Shown here in pieces: positions 1 to 8,949 of a stretch of DNA of 64,000 nt. The translations under genes and the position numbers were made by a program. Below the pieces are notes generated by a model. It made no database searches, was not told the DNA's origin, and was given only the letters and a program-made list of their open reading frames with translations. Each line of letters starts with the position of its first letter. Within the stretch, counting starts at the first letter, position 1. This DNA comes from Pseudomonas sp. MWU15-20650 (GTDB taxonomy: Bacteria > Pseudomonadota > Gammaproteobacteria > Pseudomonadales > Pseudomonadaceae): NCBI RefSeq assembly GCF_023242475.1, contig NZ_JALJFG010000029.1:1-64000 (forward strand), given 5' to 3'.

Positions 1-5
1 CTATA

Positions 6-33
6 ACGGCCCCCTCGGGGGCCGTGTTGTTTT
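6..33 (+). terminator. Rho-independent terminator of a gene left of the window
   Basis: Bases 6-13 (ACGGCCCC) pair with 18-25 (GGGGCCGT) around a CTCG loop, followed by GTTGTTTTA. The hairpin plus T-rich tail suits termination of a plus-strand gene that lies upstream of the window; a run of seven T follows at 45-51, just before the DUF1289 gene. Confidence 0.6.
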
Positions 34-51
34 ACCTGTCGATGTTTTTTT

Positions 52-540
52 ATGCCCAATCAAACCATCAAGACACCCTGCGTCGGCCTGTGCTCCACCG
101 TTTACGGTGACTTGGTCTGCCGGGGCTGCAAGCGTTATCACCATGAAGTGATCCAGTGGAATGGCTACAACGCCCAAGAGAAACAGGCCGTGTGGATGCG
201 CCTGGAGCAACTGCTGGTGCAGGTGATGGCCAGCAAGCTGCAAGTGCTGGACCCGCAGCGCCTGCGCCAACAACTGGAAGACCGCAAGATTCGCTTTATG
301 CCGCACCAATCGCCGTATTGCTGGGCGTATCAGTTGATTGCCCGGGGTGCACGGGTGATCTCCAGGTTGGATGCCTACGGGTTGGCGCTGCTGCCGGAGT
401 TTCGTGAACGCGACCTCATAGAGCTGCGTGATGCGATTGACCGGGAGTTTTTCCTGCTGTCCGAGGCGCATTACGAGCGCTATATCGCGCCGGGTTTTCT
501 GAAGGACGCATTTGGGCCAGCCCTGATAGCCACTTTCTAA
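52..540 (+). CDS. DUF1289 domain protein
   Basis: 162-residue soluble protein. The N-terminal part (about residues 8-55) has the DUF1289 cysteine pattern: TPCVGLCS, then CRGCKR, then a conserved W in VIQW. The Cys spacing suggests a small metal or Fe-S binding site, but no biochemical role is established. The C-terminal 100 residues are helical and lack a motif I recognise. The ATG at 52 lies only about 20 nt past an upstream terminator and has no clear Shine-Dalgarno sequence (T-rich leader), so transcription may start very close to it. A REP hairpin follows the stop. Confidence 0.8.
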   Translation: MPNQTIKTPCVGLCSTVYGDLVCRGCKRYHHEVIQWNGYNAQEKQAVWMRLEQLLVQVMASKLQVLDPQRLRQQLEDRKIRFMPHQSPYCWAYQLIARGARVISRLDAYGLALLPEFRERDLIELRDAIDREFFLLSEAHYERYIAPGFLKDAFGPALIATF

Positions 541-558
541 CCTGCACCACAAAACCCG

Positions 559-582
559 TGTGGGAGGGGGCTCCCTCCCACA
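559..582. repeat. REP hairpin (GTGGGAGGGGGC family)
   Basis: TGTGGGAGGG (559-568) and CCCTCCCACA (573-582) form a perfect 10-bp stem with a 4-nt loop. The same core occurs at 5267-5294, 50601-50689 and 55093-55180. It sits between two convergent genes, where it may also work as a transcript end or stabiliser. Confidence 0.75.
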
Positions 583-598
583 TTGGGTTGTGCATCCG

Positions 599-3277
599 TC
601 AGCAGGTCCAGGACGCATCACGCTCCGGGTGCAACCCGTACAGCGCAATGGCCTGCTGACACACCTCCCGCGCCAAACGCCCCTGCTCTACCAACGCCGT
701 CAGCGCCGCCAATACGAGGTGATGGCGGTCCACCTCGAAAAAATCACGCAACGCCGCCCGTGTATCACTGCGCCCAAACCCATCGGTGCCGAGCACGGTG
801 TAGCTTGAGCCCAGGTACGAACCAATCATCTGCGGCACCGCCCGCACGTAGTCGGACACTGCAATAATAGGAACACCTGTGGGCAGGCAGGCATTCACAT
901 GACTGACGCGCGGGGTGTGCTGCGGATGCAAGCGGTTCCACCGCTCCACCTCCCGCGCATCCCTCGCCAGCTCGCTGAAACTGGTGACGCTGAACACTTC
1001 GCTTGCCACATGCCAGTCCTCTGCCAGCAATTGCGCTGCGGCCTGGGCCTCGCGCACCAGTGTGCCGGAACCGAGCAGGCGCACCTTGGCGTCGGTCGCA
1101 CCTTCCAGGCGGTACATGCCCTTGATGATTGCCGCCTCCATGCCCAGCGGCAGGCTCGGCTGCGGATAGTTTTCGTTCATCAGGGTCACGTAGTAGAACT
1201 CGTCCACATCGTGCTCGAGCATCTGGCGCATGCCGTGGTCGAGGATCACCGCGAACTCGCCGGCAAACGCCGGGTCGTAGGCACGGCAATTGGGCACGGT
1301 GGCGGCTGTCAGGTGGCTGCTGCCGTCCTGGTGTTGCAAGCCTTCGCCGCCCAACGTGGTGCGCCCGGCGGTGGCCCCCAGCAGGAAGCCACGGGCGCGT
1401 TGGTCGGCGGCGGCCCAAATCAGGTCACCCACGCGCTGAAAGCCAAACATCGAGTAGTAGATGTAAAACGGCAACATGCGCAGGCCATGCACCGAATAAC
1501 TGGTGGCCGCGGCCACCCAGGAACTGATGGCGCTGGCTTCGCTGATGCCTTCTTCCAGGATCTGCCCGTCAGTGGCTTCGCGGTAGCTGAGGATCGAGCC
1601 GATGTCTTCCGGCTCATAACGCTGGCCGACACTGGAATAGATACCGATCTGTTTGAACAGGTTGGCCATGCCAAAGGTGCGCGCCTCATCGGCGACGATG
1701 GGTACGATGCGCGGGCCAAGGGCCTTGTCCTTGAGCAGGTTGGTCAGCATGCGCACGAAGGCCATGGTGGTGGACATTTCCTTGCCGTCGGCCGCCGTGG
1801 CGAAACCGGCGTAACTCGTCACCGGCGGTACACTCACCTGCGCTGCGACCTGGCCTCGACTCGGCACATAACCGCCCAGTGCATGGCGGCGCTGATGCAG
1901 GTAGCGTAACTCCAGGCTGTCATCCGCCGGCTTGAAGAAACTCAGTGATTCGGTCTGCTCATCCGACAGCGGCAGTTGGAAGCGATTGCGGAAGGCGAGC
2001 AGCGCCTCGCGATCCAGTTTCTTCTGTTGGTGAGTGGTCATCTTGCCCTGCCCTGCCTCGCCCATGCCGAAACCTTTTTTGGTCTGGGCAAGGATCACCG
2101 TGGGCTGACCCTTGACCCGGCGCGCGGCGTGGTAGGCAGCGTGGATCTTGACCATGTCGTGGCCGCCGCGCTTGAGGCGGTCGATCTGTTCATCGCTCAT
2201 GCCATCGACGAGTTTGGCCAGTGACGCACTCTGGCCGAAAAAGTGTTCACGGTTGTAGGCGCCGTCCTTGGCGGCAAAGGTCTGGAATTGCCCGTCCACC
2301 GTGTGCGACAGCGTCTCGACCAGCGAGCCGTCGGTGTCCTTGGCAAACAACGCGTCCCAATCCGAGCCCCACACCAGCTTGATCACGTTCCAGCCGGCAC
2401 CGCTGAACAACGCCTCCAGTTCGTCGATGATCCGCCCATTCCCGCGCACCGGGCCGTCGAGGCGTTGCAGGTTGCAGTTGACCACCCACGTGAGATTGTC
2501 CAGGCCCTCTCGGGCGGCCAGGGTCAGGGCCGACATGCTTTCCGGTTCGTCCATCTCGCCGTCGCCGAATACGCCCCACACGTGGCGCTCGGCGGTGTCC
2601 TGCAAGCCGCGATGTTGCAGGTAACGCATAAAGCGCGCCTGGAAAATCGAGCTGATGGGGCCAATCCCCATGGAACCGGTGGGGAACTGCCAGAAGTCCG
2701 GCATCAACCACGGGTGCGGATAGCTCGACAAGCCGCGCGCACCTTGCTTGGGCCCGCCGATTTCCTGGCGATAGTGAGCCAGGTCCTGTTCAGTCAGGCG
2801 CCCTTCGAGGTAGGCACGGGCATAGATACCTGGCGCAGAATGGGGTTGATAGAACACCAGGTCGCCACCAAAACGGTCGTTGCGGGCCCGGAAAAAGTGA
2901 TTGAAGCCCACCTCGAACAAATCCGCCGCACTGGCGTAGCTGGCGATATGACCGCCGAGTTCGCCATACGCCTGGTTGGCCCGCACCACCATGGCCAGGG
3001 CATTCCAGCGCACCAGCGAGGCCAGGCGTTCTTCGGTGGCCAGGTCGCCGGGAAAGGCCGGCTGCTGCACGGCGCTGATGCTGTTGATGTAGGGCGTGCC
3101 ATGGCGGGGCTTCCACTCGATGTGCGCGGCACTGCCTTCGCGCGCCAGCAGGTCGAGGATCTCGCGTGCCCTTGCCGGCCCGGCGTTTGCCACCAGCGAG
3201 GCCAGCGCGTCGCGCCACTCGTCCAGCTCTTGCTGATCCTGGGCTGTGTGATTCACTGCACTCGCGAAACCGTTCAT
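599..3277 (-). CDS. Pyruvate dehydrogenase E1 component, homodimeric AceE type (stand-alone paralogue)
   Basis: 892-residue thiamine-diphosphate enzyme of the AceE family, which decarboxylates a 2-oxo acid and passes the acyl group to the lipoyl domain of an E2 partner. The ThDP motif is clear: GDGEMDEPES followed by NCNLQRLDGP. Length matches full AceE (about 880-890). The ATG at 3277 is chosen because GGAG lies 6 nt upstream; a GTG two codons earlier overlaps the Shine-Dalgarno sequence. No aceF (E2) or lpd (E3) is adjacent, so this is probably a second E1 that borrows E2/E3 from the main complex or uses another 2-oxo acid; MdeB-like enzymes belong to the same family. The true substrate cannot be read from sequence. 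Confidence 0.88.
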   Translation of the reverse strand: MNGFASAVNHTAQDQQELDEWRDALASLVANAGPARAREILDLLAREGSAAHIEWKPRHGTPYINSISAVQQPAFPGDLATEERLASLVRWNALAMVVRANQAYGELGGHIASYASAADLFEVGFNHFFRARNDRFGGDLVFYQPHSAPGIYARAYLEGRLTEQDLAHYRQEIGGPKQGARGLSSYPHPWLMPDFWQFPTGSMGIGPISSIFQARFMRYLQHRGLQDTAERHVWGVFGDGEMDEPESMSALTLAAREGLDNLTWVVNCNLQRLDGPVRGNGRIIDELEALFSGAGWNVIKLVWGSDWDALFAKDTDGSLVETLSHTVDGQFQTFAAKDGAYNREHFFGQSASLAKLVDGMSDEQIDRLKRGGHDMVKIHAAYHAARRVKGQPTVILAQTKKGFGMGEAGQGKMTTHQQKKLDREALLAFRNRFQLPLSDEQTESLSFFKPADDSLELRYLHQRRHALGGYVPSRGQVAAQVSVPPVTSYAGFATAADGKEMSTTMAFVRMLTNLLKDKALGPRIVPIVADEARTFGMANLFKQIGIYSSVGQRYEPEDIGSILSYREATDGQILEEGISEASAISSWVAAATSYSVHGLRMLPFYIYYSMFGFQRVGDLIWAAADQRARGFLLGATAGRTTLGGEGLQHQDGSSHLTAATVPNCRAYDPAFAGEFAVILDHGMRQMLEHDVDEFYYVTLMNENYPQPSLPLGMEAAIIKGMYRLEGATDAKVRLLGSGTLVREAQAAAQLLAEDWHVASEVFSVTSFSELARDAREVERWNRLHPQHTPRVSHVNACLPTGVPIIAVSDYVRAVPQMIGSYLGSSYTVLGTDGFGRSDTRAALRDFFEVDRHHLVLAALTALVEQGRLAREVCQQAIALYGLHPERDASWTC

Positions 3278-3464
3278 GGGCACCTCCGGGCTTTTTTTTA
3301 AGTTTATGTCGACACCTGAGGATTTTTTGCCTGTTATCAGGCGCAGGTTTCAGCGTTTTGAGCATGAATCACTGCCAATCGGCTTTTTATCAGCACGTTG
3401 TGCTCAGCCACCCGAAACCCCGCAACTGTGTTTAAAATGCCGCCCGCTCAATGACCGACGCTCA

Positions 3465-4394
3465 ATGATGAACCCAGACGCACTCGCTACCCTGCACGAC
3501 CACCTGCTCACCGCCCTGGCCAGCCCGCCTGCCGAGACCCGGCGCCTGTTGCATGGCCGTGGCCGTTGCTGGCCGGGCCTGGAGCAACTGACGGTGGACT
3601 GGTTGCAGGGCGTTGTACTGGTGGCGTTGTTCAAGGCGCCGGAGCCGGCGCAGTTGGACGCCTTGAAACAACTGCTGGTCCAGTTCGAATGGGCCCGACA
3701 CGGCGCGCATACGGTTGCCCTGCAACACCGCTACCTGCCGCAAAGCACCACCGAATGGCTGCTGGGCGACGCCATCGATGAGCTGATCATCACCGAAGGC
3801 GGCCTGCGTTACTTGATCGACCTGGGACGAAAACAGAACAGCGGGTTGTTCCTGGACATGCGTTACGGGCGCAACTGGGTACGCGAGCAGGCCAAGGGCC
3901 AGCGGGTGCTCAACCTGTTTGCCTATACCTGCGGTTTCTCGGTGGCGGCCATCGAAGGCGGCGCCGACCATGTGGTGAACCTGGACATGGCCCGTGGCGC
4001 CCTCAGCCGTGGCCGCGACAACCATCGCCTGAATGATCATGACCTGAGCCGCGTGACCTTTCTGGGCCATGACCTGTTCAAGTCCTGGGCCAAGGTCACC
4101 CACAGTGGCCCTTACGACCTGGTGATCATCGACCCGCCGTCCTTCCAAAAGGGCAGTTTCCTGCTGACCAAGGACTACCAGCGCGTGCTGCGCCGCCTGC
4201 CGGACCTGCTCACCCCGCAGGGCACCGTGCTGGCCTGCATGAACGACCCGGCCTTGGGCGAAGACTTCCTGATCGACGGCGTCACCCGTGACGCACCGGG
4301 CCTGCGCTTTGTAGAGCGCCTGGAAAACCCACCGGAATTTCCCGACATCGATCCACAGAGTGGGTTAAAGGCGCTGGTGTTCCGTCAGGGTTGA
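3465..4394 (+). CDS. Class I SAM-dependent methyltransferase, RlmI/RlmK-like catalytic domain
   Basis: About 309 residues. The C-terminal two thirds is a Rossmann methyltransferase: motif I region RVLNLFAYTCGFSVAA, acidic loop NLDMARGAL, and motif IV IIDPPSF, typical of the COG1092/Methyltrans_SAM group that methylates rRNA bases. There is no N-terminal PUA domain, so it is shorter than RlmI, and the target is unknown. Start chosen at the tandem ATG ATG (3465/3468); the open frame extends to 3276 but that part reads through the promoter region shared with the divergent E1 gene. No strong ribosome-binding site is visible. Confidence 0.78.
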   Translation: MMNPDALATLHDHLLTALASPPAETRRLLHGRGRCWPGLEQLTVDWLQGVVLVALFKAPEPAQLDALKQLLVQFEWARHGAHTVALQHRYLPQSTTEWLLGDAIDELIITEGGLRYLIDLGRKQNSGLFLDMRYGRNWVREQAKGQRVLNLFAYTCGFSVAAIEGGADHVVNLDMARGALSRGRDNHRLNDHDLSRVTFLGHDLFKSWAKVTHSGPYDLVIIDPPSFQKGSFLLTKDYQRVLRRLPDLLTPQGTVLACMNDPALGEDFLIDGVTRDAPGLRFVERLENPPEFPDIDPQSGLKALVFRQG

Positions 4395-4543
4395 TGCCGA
4401 AACGTCCTACGCTTGCTACGCTAAGTGATACACCGGGGTGGTGAACCTTATCCCCCCCTTCCCGGTCGATACCTGCATCCCCTGGCCAGACTCGACCGCC
4501 TCGTGTGGTCGGCTGCCCCGCTCGACCTTTTGGAGAAACGCCC

Positions 4544-5263
4544 GTGATATCGACCCTGCATGTAGCCAGACTCAAAGCTTGGGGTGCCCACGGCTTTACG
4601 GCCACCGGTGTGGTACTGGCGTTCCTGGCCACCCTGGCGCTGCTGGAGAACTCACCCAAGGCTTGCCTGCTCTGGCTGGGCCTGGCGTTGGTGGTGGACG
4701 GCGTCGATGGTTCCCTGGCACGACGCGTCAATGTCAGCACGGTATTGCCCAGTTTTGACGGGTCAGTCTTGGACCTGGTGATTGACTACCTCACCTACGT
4801 GTTCATCCCGGCGCTGTTTATCTATCGCTACATCGACCTGCCGGACTTCACCCACTTGTTTACGGTGTCGGTCATCCTGGTGTCGTCGCTGTTCTGCTTC
4901 TGCAATGTGAACATGAAGAGCAAAGACAACTACTTTGTCGGCTTTCCCGCCGCCTGGAACGTGGTTGCCCTGTGCGTCTACATCATCCAGCCGCAAGCCT
5001 GGGTGACGTTGCTGACGGTGATTGGGCTGGCCCTGCTGACCGTGACACCGATGAAGTTCCTGCACCCGTTCCGGGTCAAGCGTTTCATGCCGATCAACAT
5101 CGCCGTGACCACGATCTGGTTGCTGTGCAGCTTCTTGATGGTGGTGGATTATCCGAACACCAACCCGTGGACATTTGGGTTGTGGTCGCTGATGTCGGCT
5201 TACTTCCTGGGGATTTGCGTGTGGCGCACGGCGCTGGAGTGGATCGACAAGCGTCACGGTTAA
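4544..5263 (+). CDS. pcs: Phosphatidylcholine synthase (CDP-diacylglycerol + choline)
   Basis: 239-residue integral membrane enzyme that condenses CDP-diacylglycerol with choline to give phosphatidylcholine in one step. The CDP-alcohol phosphotransferase signature is present at about residues 54-85: DGVDGSLARR, then FDGSVLDLVID, giving the spaced Asp residues that bind metal and CDP. Roughly eight hydrophobic segments follow the Pcs pattern. Start is GTG at 4544, with GGAG 8 nt upstream; an earlier in-frame GTG (4505) lacks a ribosome-binding site. Pcs depends on external choline and is typical of bacteria living with eukaryotic hosts. Monocistronic, followed by a REP hairpin. Confidence 0.9.
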   Translation: MISTLHVARLKAWGAHGFTATGVVLAFLATLALLENSPKACLLWLGLALVVDGVDGSLARRVNVSTVLPSFDGSVLDLVIDYLTYVFIPALFIYRYIDLPDFTHLFTVSVILVSSLFCFCNVNMKSKDNYFVGFPAAWNVVALCVYIIQPQAWVTLLTVIGLALLTVTPMKFLHPFRVKRFMPINIAVTTIWLLCSFLMVVDYPNTNPWTFGLWSLMSAYFLGICVWRTALEWIDKRHG

Positions 5264-5266
5264 ACC

Positions 5267-5294
5267 TGTGGGAGGGAGCAAGCCCCCTCCCACA
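5267..5294. repeat. REP hairpin
   Basis: TGTGGGAGGG (5267-5276) and CCCTCCCACA (5285-5294) pair perfectly around the loop AGCAAGCC. It lies 3 nt after the pcs stop and may serve as a 3' stabiliser or terminator. Same family as the copies at 559, 50601 and 55093. Confidence 0.75.
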
Positions 5295-5355
5295 TTCGGC
5301 TCACATCACAGTAAGATGCACGCCCTCTGCGCCCATCCAACAATAAGCCCTGCCC

Positions 5356-6135
5356 ATGCCCTTCGAACTCAGTGTTGACCTCACCACCCTGGCCATCCTG
5401 GCCGTTGTTGCCTTTATCGCCGGTTTCATCGACGCCATCGCCGGCGGTGGTGGGCTGCTGACCACACCCGCCCTGCTCACCGCCGGCATGCCACCGCACC
5501 TGGTGCTGGGCACCAACAAACTCAGTTCCACCTTCGGCTCGGCCACCGCCAGCTTCACCTTCTATCGCCGTAAGTTGTTCCATCCGCGCCAGTGGGTACA
5601 CGCCATCATCGGCACGTTGATCGGTGCCTTGACCGGTGCCGTGGTTGCCCACTACCTGCCTGCCGAAACCCTGAACAAGATGCTGCCGGTAATCGTCTTC
5701 GCGTGCGGTGTGTACCTGCTGTTCGGTGGCACGCCCAAGGCGCCGCTGGAGGCCGATGCACCGATCAAGAAGAAATGGCAAGCCACCCAGGGCTTTGGCC
5801 TGGGTTTCTACGATGGTGTCGCCGGGCCGGGTACGGGCGCGTTCTGGACCGTGAGCACGATGTTGCTGCACCCCATTGACCTGGTGAAGGCCAGCGGCGT
5901 GGCGCGCAGCATGAACTTCGTCAGCAACGCGGCGGCGCTGACGGTGTTCATCATCAATGGTTCGGTGGACTGGATCGTCGGCCTGGCGATGGGCCTTTCG
6001 GTGATGTGTGGCGCCTTCTTTGGCGCACGCAGCGCAATCAGCGGCGGCGCCAAATTCATTCGCCCGGTGTTTATCACCGTGGTCCTCGGCCTGACGGTGC
6101 GCCTAGCCTGGCAGCACTGGTTCAGCGTGGCCTAA
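5356..6135 (+). CDS. TauE/SafE (YfcA-like) membrane permease, putative sulfite/organosulfonate exporter
   Basis: 259 residues with about eight hydrophobic segments and the two-fold internal repeat of the TauE/SafE (formerly DUF81) family. The first half contains FIAGFIDAIAGGGGLLTTPALL and GTNKLSSTFGSATAS; the second repeats the pattern at GLGFYDGVAGPGTGAFWT and GVARSMNFVSNAAAL. Family members export sulfite, sulfoacetate or related anions, but this subgroup (YfcA-like) has no confirmed substrate. The last 33 nt overlap the 3' end of nudC on the other strand, so the two transcripts are convergent and mutually antisense. Confidence 0.82.
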   Translation: MPFELSVDLTTLAILAVVAFIAGFIDAIAGGGGLLTTPALLTAGMPPHLVLGTNKLSSTFGSATASFTFYRRKLFHPRQWVHAIIGTLIGALTGAVVAHYLPAETLNKMLPVIVFACGVYLLFGGTPKAPLEADAPIKKKWQATQGFGLGFYDGVAGPGTGAFWTVSTMLLHPIDLVKASGVARSMNFVSNAAALTVFIINGSVDWIVGLAMGLSVMCGAFFGARSAISGGAKFIRPVFITVVLGLTVRLAWQHWFSVA

Positions 6136-6936
6136 GCGGCGGGCCACGTAGAGGTCGATGAGGTAACGCGCAATCGAACGTGACGCCGGCAACGGCGGCA
6201 AGTCGTGGATGTTGAACCACTGCGCGTCTTCGATCTCGTCGGCCTGGGGCACAATGTCCCCCCCGGCGTACTCGGCATGAAAACCCAGCATCATCGAATG
6301 GGGGAACGGCCAGCATTGGCTGCCCATGTACTGGATGTTGCTGACCTCCACCTGCACTTCCTCACGCACCTCGCGGATCAGGCAGTCTTCGGCTGATTCG
6401 CCCGGCTCGGCAAAGCCCGCCAACGTGCTGTAGACCCCGGTGACAAAACGCGGCGAGCGCGCCAGCAAGATCTCATCACCGCGGGTCACCAGCACGATCA
6501 TGCTCGGCGAAATCCGTGGGTAGCTGCGCAGGTCGCATGTCTGGCAGTACATCGCCCGTTCCCGTGGAACCTGGACCATGGCCTGGCCACAACTGCCGCA
6601 AAAACGATGCTCCCGCGCCCAGGTCCCAATCTGCGCGGCATAGCCCAGCACCTTGTACAAGGTGTGATCGCCTTGCAGCATGAAGCCGCGCAGGCCCTGC
6701 CAACTGCAACCCGGCACGTCGCTGGCGGCATTGAGTTCCAGCAAGTACACCGGCTCGCCGTCAAGGTGGCCGATGCCGTGTTCGGCGAACATCGAGAGGT
6801 CCTGGCGCTTGAGCCAGTCCCGGGGGAACAGCGGCCCGTTGGCGTCATGCAAAAAGCCCTCGCGGCTGCGGGCGACGGCCCAGCCGCCAGGGGTGTCATT
6901 GTCCAGCAGCGTTGTGGTAATCCAGCCTGGAGTCAT
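6103..6936 (-). CDS. nudC: NAD+ diphosphatase / NADH pyrophosphatase
   Basis: 277-residue Nudix hydrolase that cleaves NAD(H) to NMN(H) and AMP and, in the NudC family, removes NAD caps from RNA. The zinc ribbon is complete (FCGSCG and YCQTCD), the Nudix box reads GFAEPGESAEDCLIREVREE, and the NudC hallmark after the box is present as SQCWPFPHS, with Cys where Pro is usual. Start: ATG at 6936 has GTGGA 9 nt upstream; a TTG at 6945 overlaps the upstream crotonase stop (TTGA) and is less likely. Probably co-transcribed with the crotonase gene. Confidence 0.9.
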   Translation of the reverse strand: MTPGWITTTLLDNDTPGGWAVARSREGFLHDANGPLFPRDWLKRQDLSMFAEHGIGHLDGEPVYLLELNAASDVPGCSWQGLRGFMLQGDHTLYKVLGYAAQIGTWAREHRFCGSCGQAMVQVPRERAMYCQTCDLRSYPRISPSMIVLVTRGDEILLARSPRFVTGVYSTLAGFAEPGESAEDCLIREVREEVQVEVSNIQYMGSQCWPFPHSMMLGFHAEYAGGDIVPQADEIEDAQWFNIHDLPPLPASRSIARYLIDLYVARRLGHAEPVLPG

Positions 6937-6941
6937 GTCAG

Positions 6942-7754
6942 TCAATCCACGAATTCGGGGTTCTGCTTGCTCATATGCGCCGCAATGGCCACACGCAAGT
7001 CGTTGGATTGCAACATAGCCGAGTTCCAGGTGGCAACGTATTCCAAACCATCATTGACCGTATGGTCACGCATGTAGCGGATCATGGCTTTAGTGCCGGT
7101 AACGGCAATCGGCGACTTGGCGGCGATTTCATGGGCCATTTGCAGCACCCCGGCAAGCAGGCTGTCCTGATCGGCATACACGCGATTGACCAGGCCGATG
7201 CTGCGCGCTTCTTCGGCGCCGAACGGGCGGCCGGTGTAGGCCAGCTCACGCAGCATGCCATCGCCGATGATGCGCGGCAGGCGCTGCAAGGTGCCGACGT
7301 CGGCGGCCATGCCGATGTCGATTTCCTTGATCGAGAAGTGCGCGTCGGCCGCCGCATAACGCATGTCGCAGGCACTGATCAGGTCGATGGCACCGCCGAT
7401 GCAGTAGCCCTGGATCGCCGCCAGCACCGGCTTGCGGCAGTTATCGACGGCGTTGAACGAGGCTTGCAGCGCCAGGATCTTGCGGCGCAACAGGCGTGCG
7501 TTGCGGCCGACGTCCTTGCCCAGTTCATTGGCCACCGAAGCCAGCAGCATCAGGTCGATACCGGACGAGAAATGCTTGCCGGCGCCGCTGAGCACCACGG
7601 CGCGAACGGCATCGGTGTCTTCGACCCATTGGAAGATGTCGATGATTTCGCTCCAGAACGCCGCGTTCATCGCGTTGATCTTTTCCGGGCGGTTGATCTG
7701 CACATGGGCAACGTTGCCGGTGAGTTCGACGACGAAAGCTTGGTATTCGGACAT
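6942..7754 (-). CDS. Crotonase-family protein resembling delta3,5-delta2,4-dienoyl-CoA isomerase
   Basis: 270 residues of the enoyl-CoA hydratase/isomerase fold. The oxyanion-hole segment reads VLSGAGKHFSSGIDLM and the active-site segment FSIKEIDIGMAADVGTLQRL. Both the Glu (in KEIDIG) and the Asp (in AADVG) used by mammalian ECH1 dienoyl-CoA isomerase are conserved, so isomerisation of dienoyl-CoAs from odd-position double bonds is more likely than simple hydration. Start ATG 7754 has AGGGA 8 nt upstream; the open frame extends further without support. The stop lies 5 nt from the nudC ATG, indicating one transcript. Confidence 0.85.
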   Translation of the reverse strand: MSEYQAFVVELTGNVAHVQINRPEKINAMNAAFWSEIIDIFQWVEDTDAVRAVVLSGAGKHFSSGIDLMLLASVANELGKDVGRNARLLRRKILALQASFNAVDNCRKPVLAAIQGYCIGGAIDLISACDMRYAAADAHFSIKEIDIGMAADVGTLQRLPRIIGDGMLRELAYTGRPFGAEEARSIGLVNRVYADQDSLLAGVLQMAHEIAAKSPIAVTGTKAMIRYMRDHTVNDGLEYVATWNSAMLQSNDLRVAIAAHMSKQNPEFVD

Positions 7755-8104
7755 GGCAGTGATCCCTGACTGGCGATTGATAAAGGCCAGACTATAACAA
7801 GGGTGCACAAGGGCGCATCGGCCAAAAACGGGACTGGCAAAGGTCATGAAAGGGGTGGCCACGCGGTTCAGGGCAGACCGCTGCATTTCATCCAGGCCCT
7901 GGGGTTTATCAGCTATACAACCTGGGTCATTCCCAGGCGCTGTCTATGCCGTCCACGTTTCGTTCCTGGTTGATCCTGGCCCAAGCGATGCCGGCAACGC
8001 GGGTAAAAACGCTGTAAAAGTGATGGATAAAAACCTGCTCAGGCGCCATCCTTCGCGCTTTAAGCCGCCCCGTCAGCGGCGCTCGACGTATAAAGGATAT
8101 GCCC
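7755..8104. other. Intergenic region between divergent genes
   Basis: 350 nt without a gene I can support. It must hold the promoters of the crotonase gene (minus) and the UPF0149 gene (plus). A small inverted repeat CCTGGG/CCCAGG with a TCATT loop lies near 7920-7937, and GCCGC/GCGGC arms lie shortly before the UPF0149 start. No repeat family, operator or known RNA was recognised. Confidence 0.5.
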
Positions 8105-8659
8105 ATGCACGCCCAACCCCTCGCCCCTGCCGATTTCGAGTTTATTGAAGACATCCTGTTGAAGTACGGTGACGACCATTCGGTACTGAACCTGGCCGAG
8201 CTCGACGGCTACTTCACCGCGCTGGTTTCCAGCCCGGCGCAAGTGGACGTCGGCGAGTGGTTCCCGGCGATCTGGGGTGGGCAGAACCCGGAGTGGGAAG
8301 GCGTGGAAGAAGCGCAGCGTTTCCTGGCGCTGTGCGTGCGGCATATGAATACCTTGGCCGCACAATTGGCCACCGACCCGCAGGCATTCAAGGCCCGCTT
8401 CGACGACACCGAGCATCAGGGCCAAGTCGTGACCCTCGCCGAGGAATGGTGCTTTGGTTATATCCGTGGCGTGACCATCGGTCACTGGCCGGCATTGCCC
8501 GCCGAACAGGCCGGGCAACTGGAAAAAATCTCCTGGTGCGCCGAGCAGGACAATTTCGAATTGCCGGCAGACCTGGATGTAGACGCGCATCAACAGCGGG
8601 TCAGTGCAATCGAACCGGCGGCACGGGCACTGCATGATTACTGGTTGAGCCAGCGTTGA
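8105..8659 (+). CDS. UPF0149 / YecA-family protein
   Basis: 184-residue soluble protein. The N-terminus has the family pattern (LAELDGYFTALVSSP, then PEWEG), followed by a helical bundle with WCFGYIRGV. Unlike longer YecA proteins it has no C-terminal SEC-C zinc motif. No molecular function is known. Start: ATG 8105 is preceded by AGGA with 7-nt spacing; ATG 8099 is too close to that site. About 290 nt separate it from aroA; that gap holds only a degenerate REP-like stretch (GCCAGCCTGCTCCCACATC, about 8769) and no gene. Confidence 0.85.
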   Translation: MHAQPLAPADFEFIEDILLKYGDDHSVLNLAELDGYFTALVSSPAQVDVGEWFPAIWGGQNPEWEGVEEAQRFLALCVRHMNTLAAQLATDPQAFKARFDDTEHQGQVVTLAEEWCFGYIRGVTIGHWPALPAEQAGQLEKISWCAEQDNFELPADLDVDAHQQRVSAIEPAARALHDYWLSQR

Positions 8660-8949
8660 TCGGGGCTTGTTTGAAGCCCAGGTCAAGCGCCTGATAGAAC
8701 GCATTGCCGGTGTTGACCACGACCCGCAGCAACACCCATAGCGCGGCGCCCTCAAGTGTTTCTCGTGCCAGCCTGCTCCCACATCAGTGAGATACCAGCC
8801 GGCTATCAGGCCGCCACCGATACAGCGCCGCGCCAAAAAGTTGTGCCGATCACTATGCTCGCTCGACAAGGGTGGCGTGTTTGGCTGATTATTCGGGTCC
8901 GCCCGTCGGCCACTCCACGCCACCTCGCCTTGATCAGGAGCCTTGCACC

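Noticed and set aside
3276..3464. N-terminal extension of the SAM methyltransferase open frame
   Set aside because: It overlaps the start of the divergent E1 gene and its promoter region, and its residues show no domain; the tandem ATG at 3465 starts the recognisable protein.
6566..6593. hrp-box-like GGAACC-N15-CCACAAC inside nudC
   Set aside because: The final A of CCACNNA is missing, the site is inside a conserved coding sequence, and no plus-strand gene follows.
8060..8923. 287-codon minus-strand frame over the UPF0149 gene and the gap before aroA
   Set aside because: Most of it is antisense to UPF0149, and the remainder shows no domain; a few hydrophobic stretches in the gap could be a gene remnant but cannot be identified.
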